In this document: one piece after another, positions 1 to 7,481 of the stretch
How the letters are laid out: each line of letters begins with the position of its first letter
How positions within the stretch are numbered: the first letter of the stretch is position 1
Assembly: GCA_964494015.1 (NCBI GenBank)
Contig: CAZBQC010000013.1
Location: 1-21,122 of the forward strand
DNA from: CAZBQC01 sp964494015
GTDB lineage: Bacteria; Bacillota_I; Bacilli_A; RF39; UBA660
Reading direction: 5' to 3'
Length of the DNA: 21,122 bases
Position numbers and translations under genes: made by a program
Notes under the pieces: model-generated
What the model was told of the DNA's origin: nothing
The model's input: the letters and a program-made list of their open reading frames with translations, nothing else
Databases searched by the model: none

Positions 1-18
1 TACTTGCATACTATTCAT
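1..18 (-). CDS. Probable AbiEii-type toxin, first codons only (partial)
   Basis: Only the first six codons (MNSMQV) lie in the window, and the gene runs off the left edge. The ATG sits inside the end of the AbiEi gene, giving an 8-nt overlap. AbiEi and AbiEii genes are usually translationally coupled in this way, with the nucleotidyltransferase toxin second. The peptide resembles AbiEii N-termini as I remember them, but six residues prove little. A second possible start is the ATG at 9-7. The call rests mainly on operon context. Confidence 0.4.
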
Positions 19-637
19 ACATTATACTCACAAAGTCCATAACTTCTTTATTAATACCCATTTTATCTGCATAAATTGAAAGTTTATTAAGATCCTTGTC
101 CTTTCTTTTAAGATATTCTTTAACACTATATTTTACAAGTTCGATGTCCATTCTCTTTTTAGAACGAATAATATCACAAATACATCTTTCAATGTCATAA
201 GCTTTCACTTTATTTCCAGCTGGTGTTTCAACTTCAGTAAGCCCAAGATTATAAATATCCATTGATACATAAAATATATTGTGCTTTTTTATTTTAGGAT
301 TGTGGTATTTATTAAAAATGGTAATATCATATTCTGAACTTGGTGCTTTAATAGATAGCTCATAAAAATATAGAGCAGTCATATGAGAAAAAATTACATT
401 AGGATTTTCTAAACCAAAAACATAATATGAGTCTTCATATTTTTTTGAATCTATATATATTCCTTTTCCAACCTTCTCGATGACACCTTTTTCACACATA
501 ATATTAAGATACATCCTATGAATTCCAAGATCCGTAACCATTTTCGAAGTAATATAGCCATTATTTGCTTTCATAAAAGACTCTATTATTTCTATATTAC
601 TTTGATCTTTGAATTCTTTAATACTCATTTTTTTCAT
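11..637 (-). CDS. abiEi: AbiEi-family antitoxin / transcriptional autoregulator of a type IV toxin-antitoxin system
   Basis: This protein of about 208 residues has the layout of AbiEi antitoxins. An N-terminal winged-helix region (about residues 10-60) contains the pattern NNGYITSKMVTDLGIHR and then EKVGKGIYI. A C-terminal antitoxin domain follows, with FSHMTALYFYEL and the segment AYDIERCICDIIR, which are typical of the family. AbiEi proteins counter an AbiEii nucleotidyltransferase toxin and repress their own promoter; the system protects against phage and stabilises mobile elements. The ATG at 637 is preferred because GAGGTGAT sits just before it. An upstream in-frame GTG at 646 falls inside that ribosome binding site. 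The cognate toxin gene starts at 18, overlapping this stop codon. Regulation is visible as an inverted repeat around the promoter at 650-695. Confidence 0.85.
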   Translation of the reverse strand: MKKMSIKEFKDQSNIEIIESFMKANNGYITSKMVTDLGIHRMYLNIMCEKGVIEKVGKGIYIDSKKYEDSYYVFGLENPNVIFSHMTALYFYELSIKAPSSEYDITIFNKYHNPKIKKHNIFYVSMDIYNLGLTEVETPAGNKVKAYDIERCICDIIRSKKRMDIELVKYSVKEYLKRKDKDLNKLSIYADKMGINKEVMDFVSIMYE

Positions 638-649
638 ATTTATCACCTC

Positions 650-695
650 TTGACAAATTTACTGCAATTATATCATTTAGCAGTAACTTTGTCAA
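650..695. promoter_or_regulatory. Inverted repeat around the abiE promoter, probable AbiEi operator
   Basis: Two 16-bp arms at 650-665 and 680-695 are inverted copies of each other with one mismatch (TTGACAAATTTACTGC on one arm, TTGACAAAGTTACTGC on the other). They are separated by 14 bp that hold most of the -10 box. One arm contains the -35 box and the other covers the early transcribed region. Characterised AbiEi proteins bind inverted repeats in their own promoter; binding here is inferred. Confidence 0.7.
667..695 (-). promoter_or_regulatory. Consensus sigma-A promoter of the abiE operon
   Basis: Read on the minus strand, a perfect TTGACA (695-690) and a perfect TATAAT (672-667) are separated by 17 nt. 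The start codon lies 30 nt beyond the -10 box. Such a strong promoter normally needs a repressor, which fits AbiEi autoregulation. Confidence 0.85.
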
Positions 696-696
696 G

Positions 697-936
697 AATA
701 GCATTATATAGTTATTTATTACAGTCAATTAATATTTTAGTATAAAGAGTGTTTGTATGTCATAAACCTAGATTTCATCAAATCTAGGTTTGTTCGTCAA
801 AATCAGTTGGTGAAATTTTGACACCAGTTTATATATTCAACCAGTCTCAATTTGTGATCATTTAAACTTACAAAATCATTCAAAAACTACTCGTTTTTCA
901 AAAAAACGCACCTAAAAGTGTACCTAAAAAAATGAA
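697..936. other. Gene-free stretch rich in inverted and direct repeats
   Basis: I see no credible gene here. Besides the hairpin at 764-791 it holds an inverted repeat GTCAAAAT (796-803) / ATTTTGAC (815-822), and a tandem ACCTAAAA-gtgt-ACCTAAAA (910-929). Short repeats like these are common near the ends of integrated elements. No integrase, tRNA or duplicated attachment site is visible in the window. Confidence 0.4.
764..791. other. Perfect 12-bp hairpin without a T-tract
   Basis: AAACCTAGATTT (764-775) and AAATCTAGGTTT (780-791) pair perfectly around a 4-nt loop. Neither strand has a run of T after the stem beyond the three in the stem itself. It may be a weak bidirectional terminator or a structural mark of an element end. 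Confidence 0.5.
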
Positions 937-954
937 AAAGGCTACAAAGCCTTT
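930..954 (-). terminator. Second (backup) intrinsic terminator
   Basis: On the minus strand the stem AAAGGCT / AGCCTTT (954-937, loop TTGT) is followed by TTCATTTTTTT. It lies just downstream of the terminator at 970-985, so it would catch read-through from the small RNA or recG. Confidence 0.6.
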
Positions 955-959
955 AATAT

Positions 960-985
960 AAACAAAAATGGAGCCTCTCGGCTCC
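960..985 (-). terminator. Intrinsic terminator of the candidate small RNA (and of recG read-through)
   Basis: The stem GGAGCC / GGCTCC (985-970) has a GAGA loop and is followed on the minus strand by ATTTTTGTTT. It is GC-rich for this genome and has a T-rich tail, so termination on the minus strand is likely. Confidence 0.75.
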
Positions 986-1050
986 TTCAGGGGGTTTTGG
1001 TTGAATCCACTCTCATATATATACCATAAGAGTAGGCATGTTTACCATGC
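962..1050 (-). ncRNA. Candidate small RNA, about 90 nt, novel or unrecognised
   Basis: A near-consensus promoter and an intrinsic terminator bracket about 90 nt with no open frame of note. From the predicted 5' end at about 1050 the RNA starts with a hairpin GCATG / CATGC (1050-1036). A second hairpin, CTCTTAT / ATGAGAG (1032-1010, one G-U pair), follows. Next is an unpaired stretch containing AACCAAAACCCCCTG, and last the terminator stem. C-rich single-stranded stretches in Gram-positive trans-acting RNAs often pair with ribosome binding sites, but no target is shown here. I do not recognise a known RNA family. It could also be an antisense RNA from an accessory element. Confidence 0.5.
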
Positions 1051-1056
1051 AACTAA

Positions 1057-1085
1057 ATCATAATAAAAATTACAATGTTTGTCAA
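1057..1085 (-). promoter_or_regulatory. Strong sigma-A promoter for the candidate small RNA
   Basis: TTGACA (1085-1080) and TATGAT (1062-1057) are separated by 17 nt on the minus strand. The predicted start falls at about 1050, exactly at the first hairpin of the small RNA. No start codon with a ribosome binding site follows. Confidence 0.7.
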
Positions 1086-1132
1086 TTGAAGTTATCAAAT
1101 CTTTTAATAATTTTATCTTTGTTTACATCTTA

Positions 1133-3130
1133 TTAATTACTATTTATTTTATTTATCAACATATCTTTTAATTTCTTAGTGTCAAGCTCTTTACTATCCA
1201 AAAATTCTTGTGAATCTTTTTTCGCTTGAAGTAAGATTTTATAATCCTGTTTCAAGTTAGCGATCTTAAATAACATATCGCCACTTTGTCTTGTTCCAAA
1301 TAAGTCTCCTGAACCTCTTAATTTGAAATCCTCTTCACTAATTAAGAATCCATCATTAGTTTCACACATGACACTTAATCTTTTAGTATCACTATTACTA
1401 ATCAGGATACATTTTGATGAAACATCGCTCCGTCCTACTCTTCCTCTTAACTGATGAAGCGTCGATAAACCAAATCTCTCAGCATCGAAAATGACAATCA
1501 TACTGGCGTTAGGTACATCTACTCCTACTTCGATAACTGTGGTACTGATTAAGATATCGATCTTACCAGTTTTAAATTCACCCATAACCAAGTCTTTAGC
1601 ACCAGATTGAATTTTGCCATGAATTAAATCAATCTTATAATTCTTACCGAAAGCTAAGACCATTTTATCCCTAAGTTCGTTGACATTTGAAAGATTCGAA
1701 CTGTCACTTTCCTCAATTAAAGGAGCAATTACATAGATCTGATGATGCAGCTTTAACTCTTCTAACATCATCGATAAGACATCTTTTATCTCTTCCTCAG
1801 TTTTTAAATATGTTTCAACTGGCTTTCTGCCCTTTGGCATCTCTTTAATAGAAGTTATATCCATATCGCCATAGATAGTTAAAGCATAAGTCCTTGGAAT
1901 TGGTGTCGCACTCATATATAAAACATCTGGCATAATTCCCTTATTCTTCAAGTTAGCTCGTTGATTGACACCAAATCGATGTTGTTCATCAGTAATAACT
2001 AAACCTAAATTATAATATTTGACATCATCCTGAATTAAAGCATGAGTTCCAACGATAATATCAATTTTACCTTCTTCTAAATCCTGATAAATTCGGTTCT
2101 TTTCTCTTTTATTTGTCGATCCAGTTAACAGTTCAACATTGATATTATAATCCACTAATACTTCTTTAATATTATTAAAATGTTGAACCGCTAAAATTTC
2201 GGTCGGTGCCATCAAAGCGCTTTGATAATGACTTAGGAAGTTTGCATACATCGCAATAATAGCGACGATCGTCTTACCACTTCCAACATCGCCTTGAAGT
2301 AAACGATTCATTCTCTTTTGATGATTTAAATCTTTAACTATTTCGTCAATAGCAAACTTTTGATCATTGGTTAATTCGAAAGGTAGTTTCTTGGTAAATC
2401 CTCTAATTTTATCCATTTCGATACTTCTAGCTATTCCCAAACTATTAAGATTATTTCTTTGCTTTAAATAATTTATCTTAAACATGAATTCAAACAATTC
2501 TTCATACTTAAGACGAATCGTAACCTGTTTCAATTTTTCTAAACTAGATGGATTGTGAATAATATTTAAAGCTGTTTTCTTATTGACAAAATCATACTTT
2601 TTAATTAGATAGTCAGGTATATAATCACTGATATCTTTAGTACAACATACTAAAGCATGATTAATATAATTAGATAAGACTTTATTCGATAGACCAGTAG
2701 TCGTATGATAAACTGGTTCGATCTTTAAGGAATTAGACAGACTGCCAATTCTGATATCGTGAGCCATGAGAATATTTTTATTTTTAATAAATTTCCCAAA
2801 AACGATAATATTGCTACCGATTCCTAACTGCTTTTTTAAAAAAGCTCGGTTAAAAATTGAAACACCAACTACACAGCCATCAGTAGTCACTAAACGAAAA
2901 TTCATTTTATTAAGTCCTGCTTTAATTCTAATAATAACCGGAATACTGTCAACCTTACCGTCAACGATAACTTTAGCTTCCTCAACCTCAACTTTTCTTA
3001 AATCAGTTCTCTCGAGCATCTCATAACGAAAGGGATAATGTGTCAATAAATCATTGGCACTAGAAATACCTAATTTATTAAGCATTAACTCACTTTTCGG
3101 GCCAATTCCTTTAACATCTTTTAAAGTCAC
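1133..3130 (-). CDS. recG: ATP-dependent DNA helicase RecG
   Basis: RecG reverses stalled replication forks and processes branched DNA during recombinational repair. The protein has about 665 residues, close to the usual 680. An N-terminal wedge/OB region begins with LKDVKGIGPKSE and contains the FNRAFLKK segment. Two helicase domains follow: Walker A GDVGSGKT (about residues 280-287), the DEQH box (about 381-384), the SATPIPRT motif, and a C-terminal RGRVGRSD motif. The GTG at 3130 is the likely start. An in-frame TTG at 3184 lies in the -35 box of a good promoter, so it cannot be on that transcript, and the family's N-terminus aligns with the GTG start. The gene has its own promoter after the hsp20 terminator. 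Confidence 0.95.
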   Translation of the reverse strand: MTLKDVKGIGPKSELMLNKLGISSANDLLTHYPFRYEMLERTDLRKVEVEEAKVIVDGKVDSIPVIIRIKAGLNKMNFRLVTTDGCVVGVSIFNRAFLKKQLGIGSNIIVFGKFIKNKNILMAHDIRIGSLSNSLKIEPVYHTTTGLSNKVLSNYINHALVCCTKDISDYIPDYLIKKYDFVNKKTALNIIHNPSSLEKLKQVTIRLKYEELFEFMFKINYLKQRNNLNSLGIARSIEMDKIRGFTKKLPFELTNDQKFAIDEIVKDLNHQKRMNRLLQGDVGSGKTIVAIIAMYANFLSHYQSALMAPTEILAVQHFNNIKEVLVDYNINVELLTGSTNKREKNRIYQDLEEGKIDIIVGTHALIQDDVKYYNLGLVITDEQHRFGVNQRANLKNKGIMPDVLYMSATPIPRTYALTIYGDMDITSIKEMPKGRKPVETYLKTEEEIKDVLSMMLEELKLHHQIYVIAPLIEESDSSNLSNVNELRDKMVLAFGKNYKIDLIHGKIQSGAKDLVMGEFKTGKIDILISTTVIEVGVDVPNASMIVIFDAERFGLSTLHQLRGRVGRSDVSSKCILISNSDTKRLSVMCETNDGFLISEEDFKLRGSGDLFGTRQSGDMLFKIANLKQDYKILLQAKKDSQEFLDSKELDTKKLKDMLINKINSN

Positions 3131-3155
3131 ATCCACCACTTCCTTTTTCTTGCCT

Positions 3156-3184
3156 ATTATAACATAGATACTTACTTTTTTCAA
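3156..3184 (-). promoter_or_regulatory. Promoter of recG
   Basis: TTGAAA (3184-3179) and TATAAT (3161-3156) are separated by 17 nt on the minus strand. It lies between the hsp20 terminator and the GTG start at 3130. Its position rules out an upstream start for recG. Confidence 0.75.
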
Positions 3185-3186
3185 AA

Positions 3187-3213
3187 CAAAAAAGAGTATT
3201 TTAATAAATACCC
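3187..3213 (-). terminator. Intrinsic terminator after hsp20
   Basis: The stem GGGTATTT / AAATACTC (one G-U pair, 3213-3194) has a 4-nt loop and is followed by TTTTTTG on the minus strand. It closes the OLE-oapA-ATPase-hsp20 unit, with the recG promoter immediately beyond. Confidence 0.75.
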
Positions 3214-3222
3214 TTACTGTTT

Positions 3223-3612
3223 TTATTTAATTCTAATATTTTTAAGATTTCTATTATCTTCAAACTTGGGAACAGTGATTTTTAAAACCCCATCGTGAAA
3301 GGAAGCATCAATTTTTTCTGGTTTAACTTCGCCAATATAGAACTGTCGTTCAAACTGCCCAAAAAAACGTTCTCTTCTCACATAATTTTGAGTTTCTTCC
3401 TTACTCTTACTATCACTGCTAGTTCTGGTTCCAACTACGGTCAAATAACCATCATTAATTCCGATACTTAAATTATTTTTCTTAAAACCAGGTAAATCCA
3501 TTTCGATGATATAAGAATTGTTTTTCTCATAAATATCACACCTGACATTGTTATATAAATCATTATTTTGTAAATGACGATCAAAAAAACCTAATTCAGA
3601 ATTATTATTCAT
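3223..3612 (-). CDS. Small heat-shock protein, Hsp20/alpha-crystallin family
   Basis: This is a 129-residue ATP-independent chaperone that would hold unfolding proteins in the cytoplasm. The alpha-crystallin domain spans about residues 22-120. It starts with the VRCDIYE strand, has the LPGF motif (about 40-43), and ends with the family signature DGVLKITVPK. The C-terminal IRIK tail resembles the I-x-I anchor used in oligomer assembly. GAGGAG lies 6 nt before the ATG. The gene starts 47 nt after the P-type ATPase stop codon, and no terminator is seen between them, so co-transcription is likely. No CIRCE-like operator is visible. Confidence 0.9.
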   Translation of the reverse strand: MNNNSELGFFDRHLQNNDLYNNVRCDIYEKNNSYIIEMDLPGFKKNNLSIGINDGYLTVVGTRTSSDSKSKEETQNYVRRERFFGQFERQFYIGEVKPEKIDASFHDGVLKITVPKFEDNRNLKNIRIK

Positions 3613-3659
3613 AATATCTCCTCTAGTTTATTAATGCCAAGTTTTAAAGATTTTATACA

Positions 3660-6257
3660 TCAGACACCACCTTTTATCCCTCGCAAACGAAGAATTAACT
3701 TTCTTAAAAAGTCAACCGGAATAACTAAAGCTGCAATGACAATTATGGTGAAAAGTTCTCTCAAATTAAGTCCAATCGTTCTAAAAAGTGAACCTCCATA
3801 GTAAATTAAGATTATTTGAACAGTAACGATAAAAGTAATCACCAGCATAAAAGCTTTATTTTTTAAAATATGGGCAAAAAGATGGAGTCTATGGGTTCGT
3901 GCATTGAAACAATTGAAAATACCGATAAAGATAAATAGTCCAAAAAAAGCACTCATAAAATATTCATCATGGATTGAGAAACGAAATAATTCGTGAAACC
4001 AAGAACATTTTAAAAATAATAAACACAAAGTTGCAGAGAAAATACCAGTTACTAAGATCTCATTCAACATATATTTATTGATAATCGATTCATCTTTCTT
4101 TTTTGGATGTTCTTTCATATATTCTAAAAGTGGCGGTTCATAGGCAAAGGCGAGACCAGCTAAAGTATCCATAACCATATTGATCCATAACATTTGAATG
4201 ACCGTTACTGGAGCCTCGACTCCAATAAATGGTCCGATAATTGATAAACTGAGAGCACAGAGGTTGACTGTCAACTGAAAAATAATAAATTTTCGAATAC
4301 TTTTAAAGATTGTTCGACCAAAAAGAATAGCTTGAGCAATCGATAAAATATTATCGTCAAGAATAACAATATCACTGGCTTCCTTGGCGACTTCAGTCCC
4401 GCTTCCCATCGCAAAGCCAACATCGGCTTTTTTTAAAGCCGGGGCATCGTTGACACCATCTCCAGTCATTCCAACGACGAGGTTCAAACTCTGAGCAATT
4501 CTAATGAGACGACTTTTGTCCTGAGGAAGACTTCTTGCAATAACTCGGATCTTAGGTAAAACAGCTCCTATTTCTAAATCAGTTAAAGCATTGAGTTCGT
4601 AGGAATTAATCGCTAGTTCATCAGGACTAGAAAGAAGTCCACATTCGATCGCAATACTTTTGGCTGTATCCAAATTATCACCTGTCATCATGATAACTTG
4701 AATATTCGCCTCCTTAACTAACTTTATTCCTTCGCTGGCTTCTTTTCTCACCTCATCTTTAATTAAGATCACGCCAACTAGAATTGATTCTTCACATTTT
4801 TTGATGACGAGTGCCAAGACACGAATTCCATTCTTGGTATATTCAGTAATACGATGATTTAATTTCCCTTTATTATAAATTGGTTTTTCTTTACCATTTA
4901 AATCGTAATATTTAGTACATTCAGAAATTAAGTTTTCAAAAGCTCCTTTAATTAATTTTAGTGTTTCTCCCTTATAGATGATTTTGATACTAGAATATTT
5001 ATTTTTACTGTTAAAAGGTACTCGATCCAATGTAATAAAATTAGATGGTATCTTATCTTTTATGTAACGAAGGAGGGCTTTATCGGTGGAATTACCACCA
5101 ATAATATCATTATTGCCATCGATACTGCTTTCATTATTGACAATTAAAGATAATTTAACTAAATCGTAAAACTCTGAATGCTTTTTAATCTCTTCCAAAC
5201 TGTTTAACGTTTCTAAACTACCCGTCAGCAAAGAAACAACATCGAGTTTTCCTTTCGTCAAAGTACCTGTTTTATCATTAAAAAGAATATTGATGCTGCC
5301 ACTAGTTTCAATACCGACCATTTTTCTGACCAGAACATTATTCTTTAACATTTTCTTCATATTGGAAGAAAGAACTAAAGTGATCATCATGGGAAGGCCT
5401 TCTGGAACCGCCACGACAATAATGGTGACACATAAAGTAAATCCATATAAAATATGACTAATCAAATATGGCCAATCAGTAAGAGACTCACCAATTAAAG
5501 TTAAATTAAAATCATTATTAATAATTATAATTTTGAACAAGTAAGAAAAAAAAGCTAGACCGGCTCCAAAATAACCAATTCTGCTGATTACTTTGGCTAA
5601 TTTTTTCAACCTTAGTTTCATTGGGCTATCAGGACTTTTTTCCTGAACTTCCAAAGCCAGTTTACCATAGAAAGTATTACTGCCCACTTTAGTTATCTTC
5701 ATGATACAGCGGTCACTGATAATAACCGTTCCTCGATAAAGTTCCCGAGCATTTTTTATCAAGGCACTCTTATGGATTTCCTTACTCTCACCATTTAAAC
5801 TTGACTCATCAACCGATACTTTTCCATCTAAAATAATTCCATCGGCTGGTACTTTATCACCAGACTCTAAAATCACTAAATCATCGACGACGATATCATC
5901 GATATCAACTAAATCGATGGAATTATTTCTTTTTACTTTACTTTTAATTTTAGCAGCTTCTTCCTGCAAACGATTAAAAGCCTGTTCACTACCCAGTTCT
6001 GAAATCGTCGAAATAAAACTCGCTAAAAAAATGGCAATTACTATTCCGATCGTTTCATACCAATCAAAGTCTTGAATTAAAAGAACCGTTTTAATACCTA
6101 AAGCAATCAACAAAATTCTAATGATTGGGTCTCCCAGTGTTTCAAGTAACTTCTTAAAGAAACTATCTTGCTTCTTGATGAGAATAGCATTACTTCCATA
6201 TCTTTTTCGACTTGCTACAACTTCTTCTTTATTTAAACTAGATAAATTATTATACAC
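3660..6257 (-). CDS. Calcium-type (P2, PMCA/SERCA-like) cation-translocating P-type ATPase
   Basis: This 865-residue membrane pump uses ATP to move a cation, most likely Ca2+, out of the cytoplasm. Visible features in order are an N-terminal cation-ATPase domain, the actuator loop NGES (about 155-158), and PEGLP in helix M4 (285-289). They continue with the phosphorylation site DKTGT (D328), TGDN, GDGVND, and the M6 motif WINMVMDTLAG with the Asn and Asp that bind Ca2+ in this group. The residues before the phospho-Asp read LFN rather than the usual CS. The start is GTG, preceded by GGGAGGA with 7 nt spacing. It lies 67 nt downstream of oapA without an obvious terminator. Mg2+ transport is a less likely alternative, given the M4/M6 motifs. 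Confidence 0.9.
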   Translation of the reverse strand: MYNNLSSLNKEEVVASRKRYGSNAILIKKQDSFFKKLLETLGDPIIRILLIALGIKTVLLIQDFDWYETIGIVIAIFLASFISTISELGSEQAFNRLQEEAAKIKSKVKRNNSIDLVDIDDIVVDDLVILESGDKVPADGIILDGKVSVDESSLNGESKEIHKSALIKNARELYRGTVIISDRCIMKITKVGSNTFYGKLALEVQEKSPDSPMKLRLKKLAKVISRIGYFGAGLAFFSYLFKIIIINNDFNLTLIGESLTDWPYLISHILYGFTLCVTIIVVAVPEGLPMMITLVLSSNMKKMLKNNVLVRKMVGIETSGSINILFNDKTGTLTKGKLDVVSLLTGSLETLNSLEEIKKHSEFYDLVKLSLIVNNESSIDGNNDIIGGNSTDKALLRYIKDKIPSNFITLDRVPFNSKNKYSSIKIIYKGETLKLIKGAFENLISECTKYYDLNGKEKPIYNKGKLNHRITEYTKNGIRVLALVIKKCEESILVGVILIKDEVRKEASEGIKLVKEANIQVIMMTGDNLDTAKSIAIECGLLSSPDELAINSYELNALTDLEIGAVLPKIRVIARSLPQDKSRLIRIAQSLNLVVGMTGDGVNDAPALKKADVGFAMGSGTEVAKEASDIVILDDNILSIAQAILFGRTIFKSIRKFIIFQLTVNLCALSLSIIGPFIGVEAPVTVIQMLWINMVMDTLAGLAFAYEPPLLEYMKEHPKKKDESIINKYMLNEILVTGIFSATLCLLFLKCSWFHELFRFSIHDEYFMSAFFGLFIFIGIFNCFNARTHRLHLFAHILKNKAFMLVITFIVTVQIILIYYGGSLFRTIGLNLRELFTIIVIAALVIPVDFLRKLILRLRGIKGGV

Positions 6258-6324
6258 AAGAAAATCCTCCCGTTAATTATACGAGAGGACGAGCTATTTT
6301 AGAATATAATCTTATCCTTAAAAA

Positions 6325-6900
6325 CTATTTGATAAAAGGACTTATAATCCTGGCAAAACGATAGAGAATAACATGACTCTTATTCATCGCTAAATTCTTA
6401 CCAATCGCTTTACCTCCAATAGTTAAAGCGGCAATTAAACTGGTAATGATCAAAGTCGAGTAAAAGATATTAAAATCATATTTTTGAGCTAGATTTAAAG
6501 CGATAGTCACTCCGGCTGAACCCGAAATAATTCCACAAATATCGCCGATGACATCATTAAAAAAACTCGATACTTTACTGGCATTCTTCATCAATTTAAT
6601 GGCTGTTTTAGCACCCTTAATCTTTTTAGTAGCCATCGAATTAAAAGTTTTAAAGTCTCCTACTGTCACTGATATTCCAATCATATCCGAAACAATTCCC
6701 AAAATAATAAACAAAATAATAACAACAGTACCAAAAATAGAGTTGACATTGGCAATAATCGTTTCTGAAAATAGTGAAAAGACCATCGAAATTAAAAAGG
6801 CTGAGATGATAATTAAAACTACCCATCGATAATCGATACTTTTCTTAAGCAAAAGCTCTTTCTTTAAAATCTTACGTACATATCTATTTCTAAACTTCAT
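6325..6900 (-). CDS. oapA: OapA-like OLE RNA-associated membrane protein (DUF21-like)
   Basis: The small basic membrane protein (about 191 residues) begins with a positively charged segment. Four probable transmembrane helices follow at about 26-45, 52-75, 122-138 and 145-167. Between the second and third lies a Lys-rich amphipathic stretch (KKIKGAKTAIKLMKN, about 92-106) ending in DVIGD (116-120). The stretch resembles the KGAK-x-AL-x-L segment of DUF21/CNNM-CorC domains. I recognise the protein as OapA-like from this architecture and its place right after a long structured RNA. Known OapA binds OLE RNA and brings it to the membrane. The upstream ATG at 6915 overlaps GAGGA, so I prefer the ATG at 6900 (or 6903). 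No database match could be made, so a generic DUF21-like protein remains possible. Confidence 0.75.
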   Translation of the reverse strand: MKFRNRYVRKILKKELLLKKSIDYRWVVLIIISAFLISMVFSLFSETIIANVNSIFGTVVIILFIILGIVSDMIGISVTVGDFKTFNSMATKKIKGAKTAIKLMKNASKVSSFFNDVIGDICGIISGSAGVTIALNLAQKYDFNIFYSTLIITSLIAALTIGGKAIGKNLAMNKSHVILYRFARIISPFIK

Positions 6901-6918
6901 CATATAATTCCTCATCTT

Positions 6919-7475
6919 GGAAATGGTCTTAACATAGTAAATCTTCCGTCTTAGGTCAAGTTAGATTTCCCTTATTTTTACTTATCGTTACCAATAAGCA
7001 GTTACCCTTTAAAAAAATAAATAGCCTGTCACCAGTACTATGACTTGATTACCACTTAGTACAAACTGCAATCCTATGTTAAGAAACATCCTAGGAGTTT
7101 TCCTCGACAATACCCCCATTACTATGACTTTTTTGCAAATATAGTTTCAAGTAGCAATACTCTTCATTTGATGTACACCAAAGTTATGAGCTGTCTCTAT
7201 TCCCTATATTCACTCAAGTCGAGCTACACTATTCAAAGCTTTCACTTCGAGATAGGTTTACTCCTAAGCCGTAATTACTCACAGAATTAGGTCTCCACGA
7301 AAAAATGGGTTAACATCCATATGCCATTATGGTCTCCCATGATTTCTTCTTTCCAGCCCCCACCCTAAACTGGGCGTCTAAAGCAAGCACCAGAAGCTTC
7401 ATAGATATGCTCTTTAACGAATTTTTAAGCTCGTCTTCGTAACAATGTATCGACTAGAATAATGCACCATTTCCA
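6919..7475 (-). ncRNA. ole: OLE RNA (Ornate Large Extremophilic RNA), probable
   Basis: About 556 nt between a promoter and the oapA start contain no gene but much structure and an unusually high G content for this genome. The predicted 5' end GGAAATGGT (7474-7466) pairs perfectly with ACCATTTCC (6927-6919), closing the whole RNA. Internal helices include CCT-GG-ATGTT / AACAT-AGG and GTCA / TGAC. There is a G-rich block reading AGGGTGGGGGCTGG. OLE RNAs are about 600 nt, sit directly upstream of oapA, and form a membrane-bound ribonucleoprotein linked to stress and Mg2+ homeostasis. Identity rests on size, closure, absence of coding potential and the OapA-like neighbour, not on a covariance search. 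tmRNA and RNase P do not fit. Confidence 0.75.
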
Positions 7476-7481
7476 GTCATA

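Noticed and set aside
518..745. Plus-strand open frame of 75 codons over the abiE promoter
   Set aside because: It overlaps the antitoxin gene and its operator, has no ribosome binding site, and its peptide looks like antisense translation.
985..1025. tRNA-like GGTTGAATCC followed later by ACCA on the plus strand
   Set aside because: No acceptor stem, D-arm or anticodon arm can be folded, and the 5-bp T-stem does not pair. The strong features of this stretch are on the minus strand.
3131..3184. TTG start for recG at 3184
   Set aside because: The TTG is part of the -35 box of a good promoter, and the extra 18 residues are not RecG-like.
6919..7475. tmRNA or RNase P RNA as the identity of the long structured RNA
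   Set aside because: There is no tRNA-like end with a T-arm and CCA, no tag reading frame with a typical end, and no RNase P core motifs such as GAGGAAAGTCC with the matching ACAGAA. The OapA-like neighbour fits OLE much better.
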